NCBI GenBank assembly: GCA_021186555.1
Contig: JAJKFL010000004.1
Location: 11,042,001 to 11,106,000, forward strand
DNA: 64,000 bases
Direction: 5' to 3'
Source: Reticulitermes speratus
Taxonomy: Eukaryota; Arthropoda; Insecta; Blattodea; Rhinotermitidae
Shown here: positions 44,236 through 56,010 of the stretch, piece after piece
Numbering within the stretch: the stretch's first letter is position 1
Layout: each line of letters begins with the position of its first letter
Notes under the pieces: model-generated
Seen by the model: the letters and a program-made list of their open reading frames with translations, nothing else
Told to the model about the DNA's origin: nothing
The model's database searches: none
Made by a program: the position numbers and the translations under genes

Positions 44236-44644
44236 GAAGGCATGAACATACACATTCCTGTGATGTGCAGAAATGACCATACAAGTAGGCCTTCTTTTTA
44301 CGCCGGTTTGTTTTACGCCTTTTTTGTTTTAACGCCCCTTGCCAACTTACGCCCTCTCATTTTCGGTTTAACGCCCTTCGGCTGGCTGCGTTCTATTTCT
44401 CATTTCTGATGGGACTACCATTTTCGGTGTAAGCCCACTATTTTCAGGAACATAACTAGGGCGTAAAACAAAGCCTTGATGTAATTGGTAGTAGATATTT
44501 AAGAATACGACCAGAAGGTAGCACCGAAATAAAAGACGGTGAACAGTATGTACGCTTCAGTCGGTATAGCAGACATGAGCTTATTGATGATGTCCGAATT
44601 TCAGTTCAGTAACTATCTTTTTAAGGTAAAGCAATCCCATTACA
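44236..44644. other. No gene; T-rich phrase repetition
   Basis: A 'ttttacgcc..tttttgttttaacgcc' motif repeats several times at 44300-44460, degenerate. Confidence 0.4.
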
Positions 44645-44836
44645 GGCCTTGACAGGCCCTTAGGGCTCCAGGAGGTCAAGGCTCCCAGATTTTTAGACAA
44701 TCGGCACATGAAGGTGGTAAGGTTGTCAGCCCTACGCACCGGCCGCCTTTACCCCCCAGGAAAGATTCCTGGTACTCATTTGTGTTAGAGGCTGAGTCGA
44801 CCCCAGGGCCATAGTGCGACCGGAACGATTATGTTA
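44645..44836 (-). mobile_element. SINE A body, head missing
   Basis: Body landmarks as in 2991-3256. Truncated exactly where SINE B begins at 44837. Confidence 0.75.
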
Positions 44837-45130
44837 GGGGCCGGGATAGCGTAGTCGGTATAAGCGACTCGCTACGGGCTGGACGGTCCGGGGATCGAAT
44901 CCCGGTGGGGGGCGAGATTTTTCGCATACGTCCAGACCGGCCCTGGGGCCTACCCAGCCTCCTATACAATGGGTACCGGGTCTTTCCCGGGGGTAAAGCG
45001 GCCGGGGAGTGGTGCTGACCACCCACCCCCAACTAGCGCCCGGGTCAAGAATGAGTAGAGCTATACCTCTACTCCCCCTCTGGGCCTTCATGGCCTGTTC
45101 TAGGGAAAACTTTACTTTACTTTACTTTTT
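44837..45130 (+). mobile_element. SINE B, full length
   Basis: 'ggggccgggatagcgtagtc', A-box region 'agtcggtataagcgactcg', B-box 'ggggatcgaatcccggtgg', body and a (TTTAC)n tail. Best full-length copy of the family. Confidence 0.88.
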
Positions 45131-45154
45131 AACTATCTTTTTATCTTCGTGTAC

Positions 45155-45469
45155 TGTGTGAGAAATGAAGAAGTATTACACAGAGTGAAGGAGGAGAGGA
45201 ATATCGTACATACAATAAAAAGATGAAAGGCTAACTGGATTGGTCACATCTTGCGTAGAAACTGCCTTCTGAAACACGTGATTGAAGGAAAGTTAGAGGG
45301 AAGGGCAGAAATGACGGGAAGACGAGGAAGAAGGCGTAAGCATCTACGGGATGAGCTTAAGGAAAAGAGAAGATACTGGAAATTGAAAGAGGAAGCACTG
45401 GATCGCACCCTGTGGAGAACTCGCTTTGGAAGAGACTACGGACCTGTCGTAAGACAGACTACAGAATGA
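45155..45469 (+). pseudogene. LINE tail (5' truncated)
   Basis: Reads 'RNEEVLHRVKEERN..', then after a stop 'LTGLVTSCV'/'RRNCLLKHVIEGKLEGRAEM', and 'GRDYGPVVRQTTE' before the stop at 45469. Ends a few bases after the stop in 'tgaatta'. Confidence 0.78.
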
Positions 45470-46094
45470 ATTAGCTGTACTTGTAACAGTCTTAATCCTT
45501 GCCTGAATAAACGTTAGGGTACACATTCAATGAAACTATGATGCATGAGTGATCTGTACCTTAGGAGCTACAATACACAACAGTGGACCAGTGGAAGGAT
45601 TATATTAGAAAAGCCATAGCAAGAGTTGGCGACTGTGAACTGCTCGGTGTGTGGGCCCAGTTTGCATCACAGAACCTCCGAAATGCAAGTGAGAAGGCTT
45701 ATATCTTGAGCCAAAGTATTTGGTTGATATATCCCATAGGAATGTCATGTATAAGTAACTTACATATGGTTACGCTGACATTTGTTTGCGCAGACTCATT
45801 AAATAAGCTGAGTCAGTGTATTTCACACGTGGAAGTTAAATGGATTTTTAAACAAATTCAAAGTGTCTTCATAGGTCATTCCAAATTTGAATAAGTTTTC
45901 TTCATGGTAAATATTTGCGTCGCAAGTTTATTTTTAAATTTCTACACGTGAAAGTTTTGCAGCGTTAAATCAATGTTTGTGCTGCTTCTCCTCATTATAC
46001 ATCAATAAATAAATGGGCAGGTGACTGCCAGTCAGCCCTTTCGCGGCACACAAAAATGAAATTGACGGCTATGAAGAAGGCACGACTAAGAAGA
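45470..46094. other. Unassigned frame, no recognised gene
   Basis: A 103-codon plus-strand frame (45583-45894, MDQWKDYIRKAIARVGDCEL) has no motif I can place. It may be a fragment of a decayed mobile element or chance. Confidence 0.25.
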
Positions 46095-46345
46095 GAAGGA
46101 TATATGTGCTATTCTGGGATATTAAGCGGCGTCATAAGGTAATTATTTACCGACGTTTCGAGACAACGTATTGGCCCCATCTTCACGGGTCAAGAGTCCG
46201 AGTAGGAAAGAAAGCCAGCAACCTATAACGTAGATTCTATATGGGAAAGTGCGCGCGGGGTAGCAATCAGTAGGCGTGATGAAAGCCAATAGGGTTGAAC
46301 CAGGGTGAGCGGGTCTCACCAACATCGTGATGGAAGCCTGAAGTC
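46095..46345. mobile_element. Foldback family P copy, right side diverged
   Basis: 'ttctgggatattaagcggcg', 'ccgacgtttcgagacaacg', 'tattggccccatcttcacgg', 'gtcaagagtcc', and at the right 'catcgtgatggaagcctga'. The inner right arm is replaced by unrelated sequence. Confidence 0.65.
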
Positions 46346-46394
46346 AAGAGGAGAAGGAGTTTATGCAACTGTTGCTACCACTTAGTTTGGAATG

Positions 46395-46880
46395 GTTCCG
46401 TTTGCTGTCTACTTAAGCAACCAACTAACCAACAGACTCACTGACTAACCAGTCAACTACCGAACCAAGCAGTCAAGCAACTGACTTAATGACAGACTGC
46501 CTAACTAAATAACTAACAAACCACGCAATCAAGCGACTGAATGACTGACTGACTAACTAATTAACCAACCAATCAACTACCGAACCAAGAAATCAAGGAA
46601 CTGGCTTATTGGCTGACTGACTGATTGATTGACTGACTAATTAACCAACCAATCAACTACCGAACCAAGAAAACAAGCAACTGGCTGATTGGCTGACTGA
46701 TTGACTAATTAACTAATTAACCAACCAATCAACTACCGAACCAAGACATCAAGCAAGTGACTTGACTATGTAACCAACTGACTAATTAACTAATTAACCA
46801 ACCAATCAACTACCGAACCAAGACATCAAGCAACTGATTTGACTATGTAACCAACTAACCAACTAACTAACTACATGGTG
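46395..46880. repeat. Degenerate ACTA/ACCA-rich tandem repeat
   Basis: Overlapping ~75-90-bp units built on 'aaccaaccaatcaactaccg' and 'aaccaaga.atcaagcaact'. Confidence 0.85.
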
Positions 46881-47320
46881 TAGAAACCTTGTTGACAAAG
46901 TGACAGTTCTCAGTGTAGACATTCTCCACATTTTATGGCACCCCAAGGATAATTACCGTGCCCTGCTTGCCAGTAATAATACTGCTTCGTGTAGCTGTAT
47001 TTGTTGTCTTTATTTTGTGATCGTACGTATTTCAAGTACCGCTCTAAATCAACCGACTCGAACTCAATAGACGTGTTCATTTATATGCATAAACATGTTT
47101 CACAGGAGAGCCACAGGAATAGACTTGGAAGCTGGTACGGCATTAATAGCCTTAATAGCCGTAATGGCGGGTTAAGGAACGCAGTCTTCAGCCGTCGTAG
47201 ACTTTGCAGTCAGAAAGCGTCGACACAAATCGGAGAAATGTTTTCATAATTAGGAATACTGGACTCGAGCATGCGCAGAACTGTAGTTGCATGCTCTCGG
47301 TTTGTTTTATTTTTTTACAT
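46881..47320. other. No recognisable feature
   Basis: Nothing supported. Confidence 0.35.
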
Positions 47321-47572
47321 CCAATGGCGCAACAGCCCCTAGTGGGCCAGAGCTTCCTCATTATCGAGGCTTCACAATCACACTCAGACACACCACAATC
47401 GGTAGGATTCCTCTGGACGCGTGATCGGCCCGTCGCAGAGACCTCTACCTGACAACACACAACACTCACAACAGACAGACATCCATGCCCACAGCGGGAT
47501 TCGAACCCGCAATCCCAGCAAGCAAACGGCCGCAGACCCACGTCTTAGACCGCGCGGCCATTGGAATCAGCT
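47321..47572 (-). mobile_element. SINE D, full length
   Basis: B-box 'gcgggttcgaatcccgctg' and body as in the other SINE D copies. The head is slightly diverged ('gctgattccaatggccgcg'). Confidence 0.82.
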
Positions 47573-48138
47573 TGTCTTATATTACTCCAATAGGATTTAC
47601 CTCATTTAAAGCTATTAGCTGCCAATTCTTCTGAAATCCATTTTTTCAAAAGATGAGTAAGGCTTTTAACTGTCCTTATAGAAAACACGACATTAACATG
47701 TTTTAAACAGAGGCGATATATTGACGTTTCGTATGTACGTAAGTGTTTAGAGACCACACAACATTGAGATAATGGATGATCAAATATTTGTCATGATATC
47801 TAAGGTAAATTATATCTTTTGCTATTGCAGAGTGTAGTCGAAAATTAAAGCAAACTGTCCTTGTGTCTAAACACTAGGCAATCAAGATGTATAGGGAAAG
47901 TCGACACGTGTGCCAGAATTTTTCTTTTCATTTTTTGTTTTTCCAGAAATTAACTGCTCAGTTCCTAATTTTACACCTCATTTTATATTCCGTACCATTT
48001 TCACTTATTCAATTCCATCTTCACGGTCTTTCCGCACTTTCTTAACCTAGTGGATTAGGCCCTTTGAAATTCAATATTACGTACGTAACCAAACACAAAC
48101 CGTTCCGTTTTGTATGTGTATAAATGTAGTAGTACCGC
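47573..48138. other. No recognisable feature
   Basis: Nothing supported. Confidence 0.35.
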
Positions 48139-48430
48139 GGGCCGCGATAGCTCAGTCGGTATAACGACTCGCTACGAGCTGGACGGTCCGGGGATGAAAT
48201 CCTGGTTGGGGCGAGATTTTCCGCACCCGTCCAGACCGGCCCTGGGGCCTACCCAGTCTCCTGTACAATGGGTACCGGGTCTTTAACGGGGGTAAAGCGG
48301 CCGGGGCGTGGCGTTGACCACCCACCCCCATCTAGCGCCGAGGTTAAAGAAAGAGTAGAGCTACACCTCTACTCCCGCTCTGGGCCTTCATGTCCTGTTC
48401 TAGGATGAACTTCGCCTTTTTTTTACCTTT
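48139..48430 (+). mobile_element. SINE B, full length
   Basis: 'gggccgcgatagctcagtcg' is the most tRNA-like head of the family. The B-box is mutated ('ggggatgaaatcctggtt'). Body and T-rich tail are complete. Confidence 0.85.
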
Positions 48431-48509
48431 CATAAATGTATAATTTCTTACATCCACATTATCTAACGTAAGTCTTCCATGTGCTTCGTTATTGGGCATT
48501 CTTTACGGA

Positions 48510-48676
48510 GTAAATAAGGCAGGCAATGTACCTATAAACTAATATTGAGGCGCGTTCGCGTAACCATTGTTGCCGTGGAGAAGCAAAAAGTATTACATGT
48601 TCTGAGTGCGTCTCTGTAGCCTTAGGTATCCAGCATGCAAAGCGCATGCGCCGTATTATCATCTATGGCCTGTCTG
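48510..48676 (+). mobile_element. MITE A 5' fragment
   Basis: Upstream flank, left inverted repeat at 48548, and sequence to 'atctatggcctgtctgag', then truncated. Confidence 0.7.
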
Positions 48677-49454
48677 AGAGAGAGAAAGTAAAAAATAAAC
48701 AAGCAGGCACAAAAGGACATATAGAAAGAAAGGAAGAAAAGCAAGAAGGCTAAGATACAGACTAATATCGTTATCATAAACTTAAGTAGCACGACAGCTG
48801 CAATCGAAACACTTGCCATGTGGACCGGTGATTTAGGTGGTCAAGTCCGTGTCCCATGCTTGCGTCCCTCAGATGAAGTCAATACCTCACGCCCTGTTTT
48901 GGCTATAGTGCTAGGGTCTTAAAGGTAGCTTGGCACACACTGTGGGGCACCATCCTCTGTTTTAACTTCCTGTTCTTTTAAACTGTTAAGAGTTAAGTCC
49001 CTCACAATAGGGAAATAAAACACTTTAGAAACTCAGGGCCCGTTAGTTAAAAATTAGATTTGACAGTTTTGCAATTCTTCTGGTGTGAGGGCTTGGCGCC
49101 ATTGTCATCCACTGCAACACTCTCCTTTTCTATTTGGTCAGCCAACGGGTGGTAGTTTTGCATAATAAAACCGGTTGTTCTGTCAGGGAGTGGAATATGT
49201 AACACTGCTGACTAGCCAATCCTTTAAAACGAATTTTTTTGTTCCAAAACAAAGCTAGAATTTGGTGTGCTGAAGCTAGATCATTCGCAACTAAGTCTTC
49301 AAGTGGACGGAAGAAAATACGTATGAATCCTTCCACGCCTTATTTCGGACTTGGAAATTACGACAACGAAACTCGGTAGTTTTTCTCTCCACAAGCGATA
49401 TAGAAACGGAATTTAATGTTAACAAAGTGTGCATATATGTATATATGAATATAG
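48677..49454. other. No recognisable feature
   Basis: An A/G-rich run at 48675-48750. Nothing else. Confidence 0.35.
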
Positions 49455-49640
49455 GGGAGTGGAGATATGCTCCACCAATTTTAAGCTCGGCACTAGATAT
49501 ACGTGGGTGGTCTGCTGCACGACCCGGCCGCTTTATTCCGTGTAGAGACCCCCGGTAGCCACTGGGCCCCTGAGCCGATTTGGACGTTTTGGAGAGCAGA
49601 GAACAATCTGTTGCCTCTGCCCTCTCTACTGAATGTAGTA
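49455..49640 (-). mobile_element. Strongly diverged SINE B-type fragment
   Basis: Only 'gacccggccgctttattccg' and the spaced 'gcccc..ccgatttggacgttt' similarity remain. Confidence 0.35.
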
Positions 49641-51180
49641 TCGCTTCACTTCCGCGTCACGTTCTATTTGAAGAAATTATCAGCAAATTTGCCTACACAA
49701 ACCGCGTATCCTGTGGCGTGACTACGACTAAGTAAGGACTTTGTGGTTTCAGAAACTTCCCACTTAACACGCCTTGGAATACTTCTGATGTCATAGTTAG
49801 TATCCTGTATAGCAGGATTACATCCACAAAGTCCCCGTCACTTTGCACAACCTTCAGCGCGAGTTTCACAAACCTTACGACCCTCCTACCTCAGTCACAT
49901 GATTACAGCTGCTACGTAAGCAGACCAATACTGGCACCTCCAACGCTCTGACTACAGAAACACACTGATCTACGCGCACACGACTTCGCGCACTTTCCCG
50001 ACTCGTGGCATCAGCCTACGCTCGCTAACGTTACCTGCGCCTGAAGCTGGAGACCTTGTGCAATTAATCCTTGTATACAAGACTAGGCTAAATGGCAATC
50101 ATACTTGTGGATTTAAATTTCCGCGTTTGTTAATACATCCATTTCAGGGAACAAGCTTCATTGGCTGGTTGAATCGAGCGCATTTTATGTACCAGGTGCA
50201 TAAAGGATTGAAGTATCGATTGCAGACCGGCGATCTAGGGATTTCTCTTAGTTGTCCTCTGGCTGTCTTAAGCAGATTGTGGCATAGTATTGAAAAAGGA
50301 ACTTTTATACTGACTGCAATCCCGTTGTATTCTTTGATAAATATGCGATGTTCACGCGTCTAATACTGTGCTTGTTATAGTTCTGTCACACTACGCGAGA
50401 CATTTGGTTCATCAGGGGCTCCCTTAGGTTTCAGTTGAGGTTTTCTAACACACCTTCTCACGTCACGATATCGTGTGATGTAGGAAAAATGTGTTAAAGA
50501 CTCCAGCAGGAACCTAAGGAAGTCCCTGATAACAAAACAACAGGTTCTGAACATGTCGGGTGTTTTGTAACAAATTACGTACAAACACTTTGTTTTATTA
50601 CACAGTAAACAGTGCAAGTTTATTTTAAAAGGAGTTCCAAGCAGAAGTTACACAACTTACTTTCCTACTTCATAGATTTTTAGTGTTCTACTGGTAGTAC
50701 TATTGTCATTCTCTTTTGCCTTTAGGAAGAACGTGTCACCCAAATACAGTGCATGTACACGTTAGCAACGTGTCTTTGTTTGTAAATATTTTTGACTTTC
50801 AAAACATTTCATGCATAATGTGTAGGTATGTTTATCACGTATTTCCAAACCAAATGTCGTGTGCATAACTTCAATAATTCATTAGTTATCGTCATTAAAT
50901 TGAAAGCTGAAGATAGATTTCGCACTGCCATCATGTTGTTCCACTGCAGGCTAAAGAAGTTACGCAAACAAATGTTACATTCTTTTGTATCATCTACTAT
51001 CGTATATGCCGCTTCATAATCCCACAACAACTGGCCCTAGTGTAACTTCCACCTCAGAATTTCGCGCCTGTATAACTTAGTTATAAGCCTGGTGGTTCGT
51101 GTGCTTACCAGCTTGCCTCTTCAACCCTGCACGAACTAATGTGGTTATTTCACACTGTTGACACCGTGCATCTTCGTCAT
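49641..51180. other. No recognisable gene
   Basis: 1.5 kb without shared repeats. Small frames such as 50058-50363 show no signature. Confidence 0.35.
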
Positions 51181-51259
51181 ATTAAATTAAGTTATAAACC
51201 AACCGATGCACACTAAAACCACTCTTTAAGTAGCTTTATTATAAAATTGTTAAAATTGT

Positions 51260-51300
51260 ACCCTACACGTGTTTCGATCCTAGGATCATCGTCAGGGGGG
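51260..51300 (-). ncRNA. Hammerhead-like motif, left arm
   Basis: Minus strand: CCCCC, CUGACGA, U, stem II GAUCC-UA-GGAUC, GAAA, palindrome CACGUG, UA, GGGU. Same as the right arm except one fewer G in stem I'. Confidence 0.62.
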
Positions 51301-51355
51301 TTTCTTGCTAAAAGCTACAGTCATTTCAACACATGACTGTAGCTTTTAGCAAGAA

Positions 51356-51398
51356 ACCCCCCTGACGATGATCCTAGGATCGAAACACGTGTAGGGGT
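51356..51398 (+). ncRNA. Hammerhead-like motif, right arm, intact
   Basis: A-CCCCC, CUGACGA (51362-51368; variable position 7 is C), U, stem II GAUCC/GGAUC, GAAA (51382-51385), palindrome CACGUG, U-A, GGGGU. Four G-C pairs form stem I. Predicted cleavage after A51393. Confidence 0.65.
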
Positions 51399-51477
51399 AC
51401 AATTTTAACAATTTTATAATAAAGCTACTTAAAGAGTGGTTTTAGTGTGCATCGGTTGGTTTATAACTTAATTTAAT

Positions 51478-52245
51478 AATGTGGTTATTATTAGAGGTAG
51501 TACGATCTTACGAGAAATTGGTACATTTCTACCGGACTACACGGTGTCACATCGCACAGTTACCGCTGTAATAACTCCAAACCAAACTCGACATGTGATA
51601 TCTGTTTCGTTCTTCAGATGCTGTGTGCAGCAGAAGGATAACTTTACTTATTTTAAGAGCTGGTCGTGTGGAAGGTGTTTGAAGGCCAAGGAGTTCCACT
51701 GTTTACGATGTGGTAGGCCTATACCAAGGTTAAGGCGGACTCGGGCGTGTCTGGGCCACTCCTCGAGCAGCAGCCAAGTGGTGTCCATAAAACTAAATGG
51801 CTAAATATCCTGTCTTACAACAAATATCTTAGAGTTTTGCGAGTTACAAAATACTAAATTCTGGGCCAACATCTCGAACCAGGGCCAGGACGACCCATTT
51901 CATATTTTTTATACTTTTTTTGCGGCGGGGGGGGGGGGGGGGGGGGGATGCGTTTTGTTACTTTGTGTTCTCTTTAGTTCGCATCGTTATCACTGACTGA
52001 CACTCTTCGAATGCAGCTATAACTGTTTTAGGAATTACATTTTAACATAATGAGTCTTTCAAAGAAATTTCCTGCTTTTAATTGTAACGCAGTTTTGATG
52101 AGGATCAGCAATTTCTAACTGGGGCAGGGAGGTGTAAACCTCTCAGTGTAAACCTCTCGTGTCTGGGACGACATTTAGACTAGCGCCGACCCTGATAGCC
52201 ATTGCGTTCTAAGCAGCTTCGAAAATCACACTGTCTATTGAAGAC
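51478..52245. other. No recognised gene; poly-G run
   Basis: A 107-codon frame at 51481-51804 has no recognised motif. A run of G near 51927-51948 follows a T-rich stretch. Confidence 0.35.
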
Positions 52246-53110
52246 TGATGCTATAAATTCTGCTTGTAGAGCAATACCCTTCTGCTCTATCTGCCATAAA
52301 TTCTGCTTGCATAGCAGTACCCTTCTGCTCTATCTGCTATAAATTCTGCTTGCATAGCAGTACCCTTCTGCTCTATCTGCTATAAATTCTGTTTGCATAG
52401 CAGTACCCTTCTGCTCTATCTGCTATAAATTGTGATTGTAGAGCAGTACCCTTCTGCTCTATCTGCTATAAATTCTGATTGTAGAGCAGTACCCTTCTGC
52501 TCTATCTGCCATAAATTCTGCTTGCATAGCAGTACCCTTCTGCTCTATCTGCTATAAATTCTGATTGTAGAGCAGTACCCTTCTGCTCTATCTGCTATAA
52601 ATTCTGATTGTAGAGCAGTACCCTTCTGCTCTATCTGCTATAAATTTGATTGTAGAGCAGTACCCTTCTGCTCTATCTGCTATAAATTCTGCTTTCAGAG
52701 CAGTACCCTTCTGCTCTATCTGCCATAAATTCTGCTTTCAGAGCAGTGCCTTTCTGCTCTATCTGCTATAAATTCTGATTGTAGAGCAGTATCCTTCTGC
52801 TCTATCTGCTATAAATTCTGATTGTAGAGCAGTGCCCTTCTGCTCTATCTGCCATAAATTTGCTTGCAGAGCAGTACCCGTCTGCTCTATCTGCCATAAA
52901 TTCTTCTTGAAGAGCAGTGCCCTTCTGCTCTATCTACCATAAATTATGCTTGCAGAGCAGTACACTTCTGCTCTATCTGCTATAAATTCCGATTGTAGAG
53001 CAGTACCCTTCTGCTCTGTCTGCTATAAATTCTGATTGTAGAGCAGTACCCTTCTGCTCTATCTGCCATAAATTCTGCTTTCAGAGCAGTACACTTCTGC
53101 TCTATCTGCT
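52246..53110. repeat. 43-bp tandem array, about 20 copies, hairpin in each unit
   Basis: The unit 'gctataaattctgattgtag' + 'agcagtacccttctgctcta' + 'tct' has a period of 43. Within each unit AGAGCAG and CTGCTCT can pair around a 7-nt loop. Several units change 'gtagagcag' to 'catagcag', which shortens the hairpin. Confidence 0.96.
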
Positions 53111-54505
53111 CGTCCGTATGTGTGTTTTCCCCTCTTAACGTTTGATCTGATGGAAGGATTGTAATTCACTTGATACGGATGTCTTACCATTAGAGGTCAC
53201 TACACAGTGGGAGGAGCTCCTTTCGATCAGAGCCCATAAAACCGGCCTTCCTGTGACAGAGCTGTGTAGTCCTATGATATTAATGTCGACTTCGCCTCCT
53301 GCAGTAGTGTATATGCCCACGATATGTTGCATATTTTTGTTACATCTCCAACGATTCTAAGTACACGTCTGTTACTGAAGAGAACAGCTTTGACCTTGAT
53401 AGCCTAGGTAGAGGTCTGTTATCTCCGGGCCAAGGTTTTGGAGAAAACGCACAGGTTGTGTCAGAAACATAACTCTCTACTACTGCAAAACGTAAAAGTT
53501 TAACACGAACGCATTTTTAACTGGTGCACATCAGTTACTGATCATAAACATCAAATGACATGACTGAAACGTCCGCCACCGTGGCCAAGGTCATAGGTAT
53601 TCTCTTGAGCAAACGTCTGTACTTTGTCCAGTAATTGAGAACGGCTCATGTGTACAGTAACTATGCATGTTTTTCCGCATCCGTTCATCTGAGGATGAGA
53701 AAAATCGACTTTTTTAAATAATTAGTTCTTACATACGAGGCGGTGGATAAAATCTACAAAGCAAGCAGTCCTAAGACCATAAAGCAGTACTGTAACTTTA
53801 TTGTGCTGTGTTTTATGGACTGCGTGATAGACGAAGCAAGTACAGTAGTCGTAAAATAGAGGCTTATGCGAGCAACCAGTCAAGTTGGCAGTGACGACAC
53901 ATTGCGCACACTGGCATGAATAATCACGATGCGAAGGGATTATCCAATCCAGTCAGCCAAGCTTCCCTATAGGCACAAAGAGTAAGTTGCCAGGTCGCAC
54001 TGGTGGGACATGTGTCGGATTTGCACGGAAGCATAGGAGTACTGACAGATGGAGGGAATATTGACACAGCAATTACTAATGCGCTGGAATTAAAAATGCT
54101 GGCTTATTATGACAGTAAGAGTATGGGATTAGGGAGAGTACCGAATTTCGTGAGACTTGATGTTCGTGATCGCCCATTTTCGTACAGTTGCTTCCGTTTT
54201 TCGTGACTGGTTCCGACGAATCTGGATGAGACCACTTCTCAGGTTAGTTGGCTTCCCCCCCCCCCCCCACTGTCCTGCTATTGCGCAGATCACTCTCAGC
54301 TCAGTTAAGCTTTGTCTTTAATTGAGATTGATTGCCTTGTCGTGACTCTTTTTTCAATCATTTGGTGTATTTTATGCTTCCAAAACGTGTGTGTATTTTG
54401 TTACAAATAAACTACTTTATGGTTTCGAGATTATTGTGTAATATTATTACAGGCATCTGGTTAGTTCTTGCAAGGGAATTGGCGTTCCATATTGAAAGTG
54501 CATTC
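53111..54505. other. No recognised gene; poly-C run
   Basis: A poly-C run near 54256-54267. Otherwise nothing supported. Confidence 0.35.
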
Positions 54506-54562
54506 CGATGTTCGTGATCCCGATGTTCGTGATTCCGATGTTCGTGATTCCAATGTTCGTGA
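54506..54562. repeat. 15-bp tandem repeat, 4 copies
   Basis: 'ccgatgttcgtgatt' and one-base variants in tandem. Confidence 0.9.
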
Positions 54563-54835
54563 CGGTTTTATCGGTGCCAATGAAGACTGTACACTCAGTG
54601 CGAATGTACAAAATTGGAAAGATTTCAAATTCATCTTTTTTGCCCATACTCTTTCTGTGCGACAAATTGTCATTATCCGCTGTCGTCTTTCAGCAGAACT
54701 CCACTAACTTGGAACGGCGATAGTGGAAGGAGAGGTACTGATCAACTTCACGCAGAAGAGACCTTCCTGAACAACTGGAAGTCCGTCAGGCAGTCAAAAG
54801 TTTCTCCTCTTTTGCGGTGCCCGTATGCCCACAAC

Positions 54836-55008
54836 GCCGATCCCAGTGGCCGCGCGGTCTAAGGAGTGGGTCTGCTGTCGTTCGCTTGTTGGGATTGCGG
54901 GTTCGAATCCCGCCGGGGGCATGGGTGTCTGTCTCTTGCAAATGTTGTGTGTTTTCAGGTAGAGGTCTCTGCGACGAGCCGATCCCTCTCCCAGAGCAAT
55001 CCTACAGT

Positions 55009-55012
<4 letters not shown>
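54836..55012 (+). mobile_element. SINE D, forward, 3' truncated
   Basis: Head 'gccgatcccagtggccgcgcg', B-box 'gcgggttcgaatcccgccgg', then 'aggtagaggtctctgcgacg' up to a (TG)n run at 55010-55040. Confidence 0.8.
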
Positions 55013-55040
<28 letters not shown>

Positions 55041-55047
55041 ATTCTTT

Positions 55048-55459
55048 CCTCAGTTATCCAGCATGCAAATCGCATCTTTTCTGCGCAGTATTATATTGTT
55101 ATCTGTGGCCTGTCTGGCTCTACCATATTTCTCCACATTATCTCATAAACGGCACGATTTTCGGGAACAAAATTGAACATAAAATTGTTTTTATTTTCTC
55201 TACAACTTTTGTCTGAAATATTTCTGATTCTAAGAAGAATTCAGCGAGATATTATCATAAATGTAAATAGGTCTTCATGTAAAGTACCGTTATTGTTGTC
55301 AGATTATAATAACACTCAAATGTTTCAAGACAGCTTTTCGAAAAATCTGCAAATACCAAATTTAATGAAAAGCTGGCCAATGGGATCGAAGTTGTTCCAT
55401 GCGGACAGACATACATGACGAAGCTAATAGTCGCTTTTCGCAATTTTACGAACGCGCCT
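55048..55459 (+). mobile_element. MITE A, 5' truncated
   Basis: Starts at 'cagttatccagcatgcaaat' and ends at the right inverted repeat 'acgaacgcgcct'. Belongs to the 'cgcatcttttctgcgcag' subfamily, like 3257-3368. Confidence 0.75.
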
Positions 55460-56010
55460 CAAAATGAAAATCTCATAATATTCTGTACTGTTACGCGCTG
55501 TAGAATTTCTTTATTTGATAAGGAGTCGATAAACAATGTAATAAACAACATAAGGATATCCACTGTACAGCATAACATCACATGAACGAGGTGTGTGGGC
55601 GAATGGGAATGTAAGGTCATGCACTGCTGTGGCACCTCTGTTGCTTCACCACTTACCTTGCTACGCATGCGTGATGTCACGAGTCTTTATTTAAAATGTC
55701 AACTGGTTTGTGTATGTGACAAATCAGTGTTTCACAAGCTATGGCTTCCGGCCAAATAGACATCCACTTAGGGTCATCGGATGGCGGTAACTTGTACTAT
55801 ACATGATCTAATAACTCTCTCTCTGCCTCGCAGGTTATATAACGTCCACTAATATTGGACTTTATGGGATTTAAACTAATCATGGCTTTGATTATGAAGG
55901 TTGCTGTCTTTTGTGACAGAAGCATCAGGTTCATCCGAAACGTTGGTACAAATGTAAGTAAAGCCTGGAGGTAACTTTATATAGCAGTGCTTTTTACATT
56001 ACAAAATTTT
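55460..56010. other. No recognised gene
   Basis: 'ccgaaacgttggtac' near 55936 resembles the GAAAC side of the ribozyme-like motifs, but the CUGANGA box is not placed. Confidence 0.3.

Larger units (their letters stand above)
51181..51477. mobile_element. Near-perfect 297-bp palindrome with two opposed ribozyme-like motifs
   Basis: The arms 51181-51324 and 51333-51477 are almost exact reverse complements around an 8-nt loop. They differ mainly in C/G-run length. Each arm holds a complete hammerhead-like motif. Phrases 'atgtggttatt' occur just outside on both sides (51139 and 51479). A precise duplication is not established. Confidence 0.9.

Noticed and set aside
45583..45894. 103-aa frame as a gene
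   Set aside because: Composition is plausible but there is no domain or repeat relationship; chance cannot be excluded in this much sequence.
51139..51490. 'atgtggttatt' on both sides of the palindrome as a target-site duplication
   Set aside because: The left copy lies about 30 bp from the arm edge, so it is not adjacent as a true duplication should be.
54836..54921. Possible functional tRNA gene on the plus strand
   Set aside because: It is the head of SINE D, with four other copies in this window sharing the same downstream body.
54794..55216. Overlapping 93-119-aa frames on both strands
   Set aside because: They cover SINE D, a (TG)n run and MITE A; the (VC)n and (HT)n tracts come from the dinucleotide repeat.
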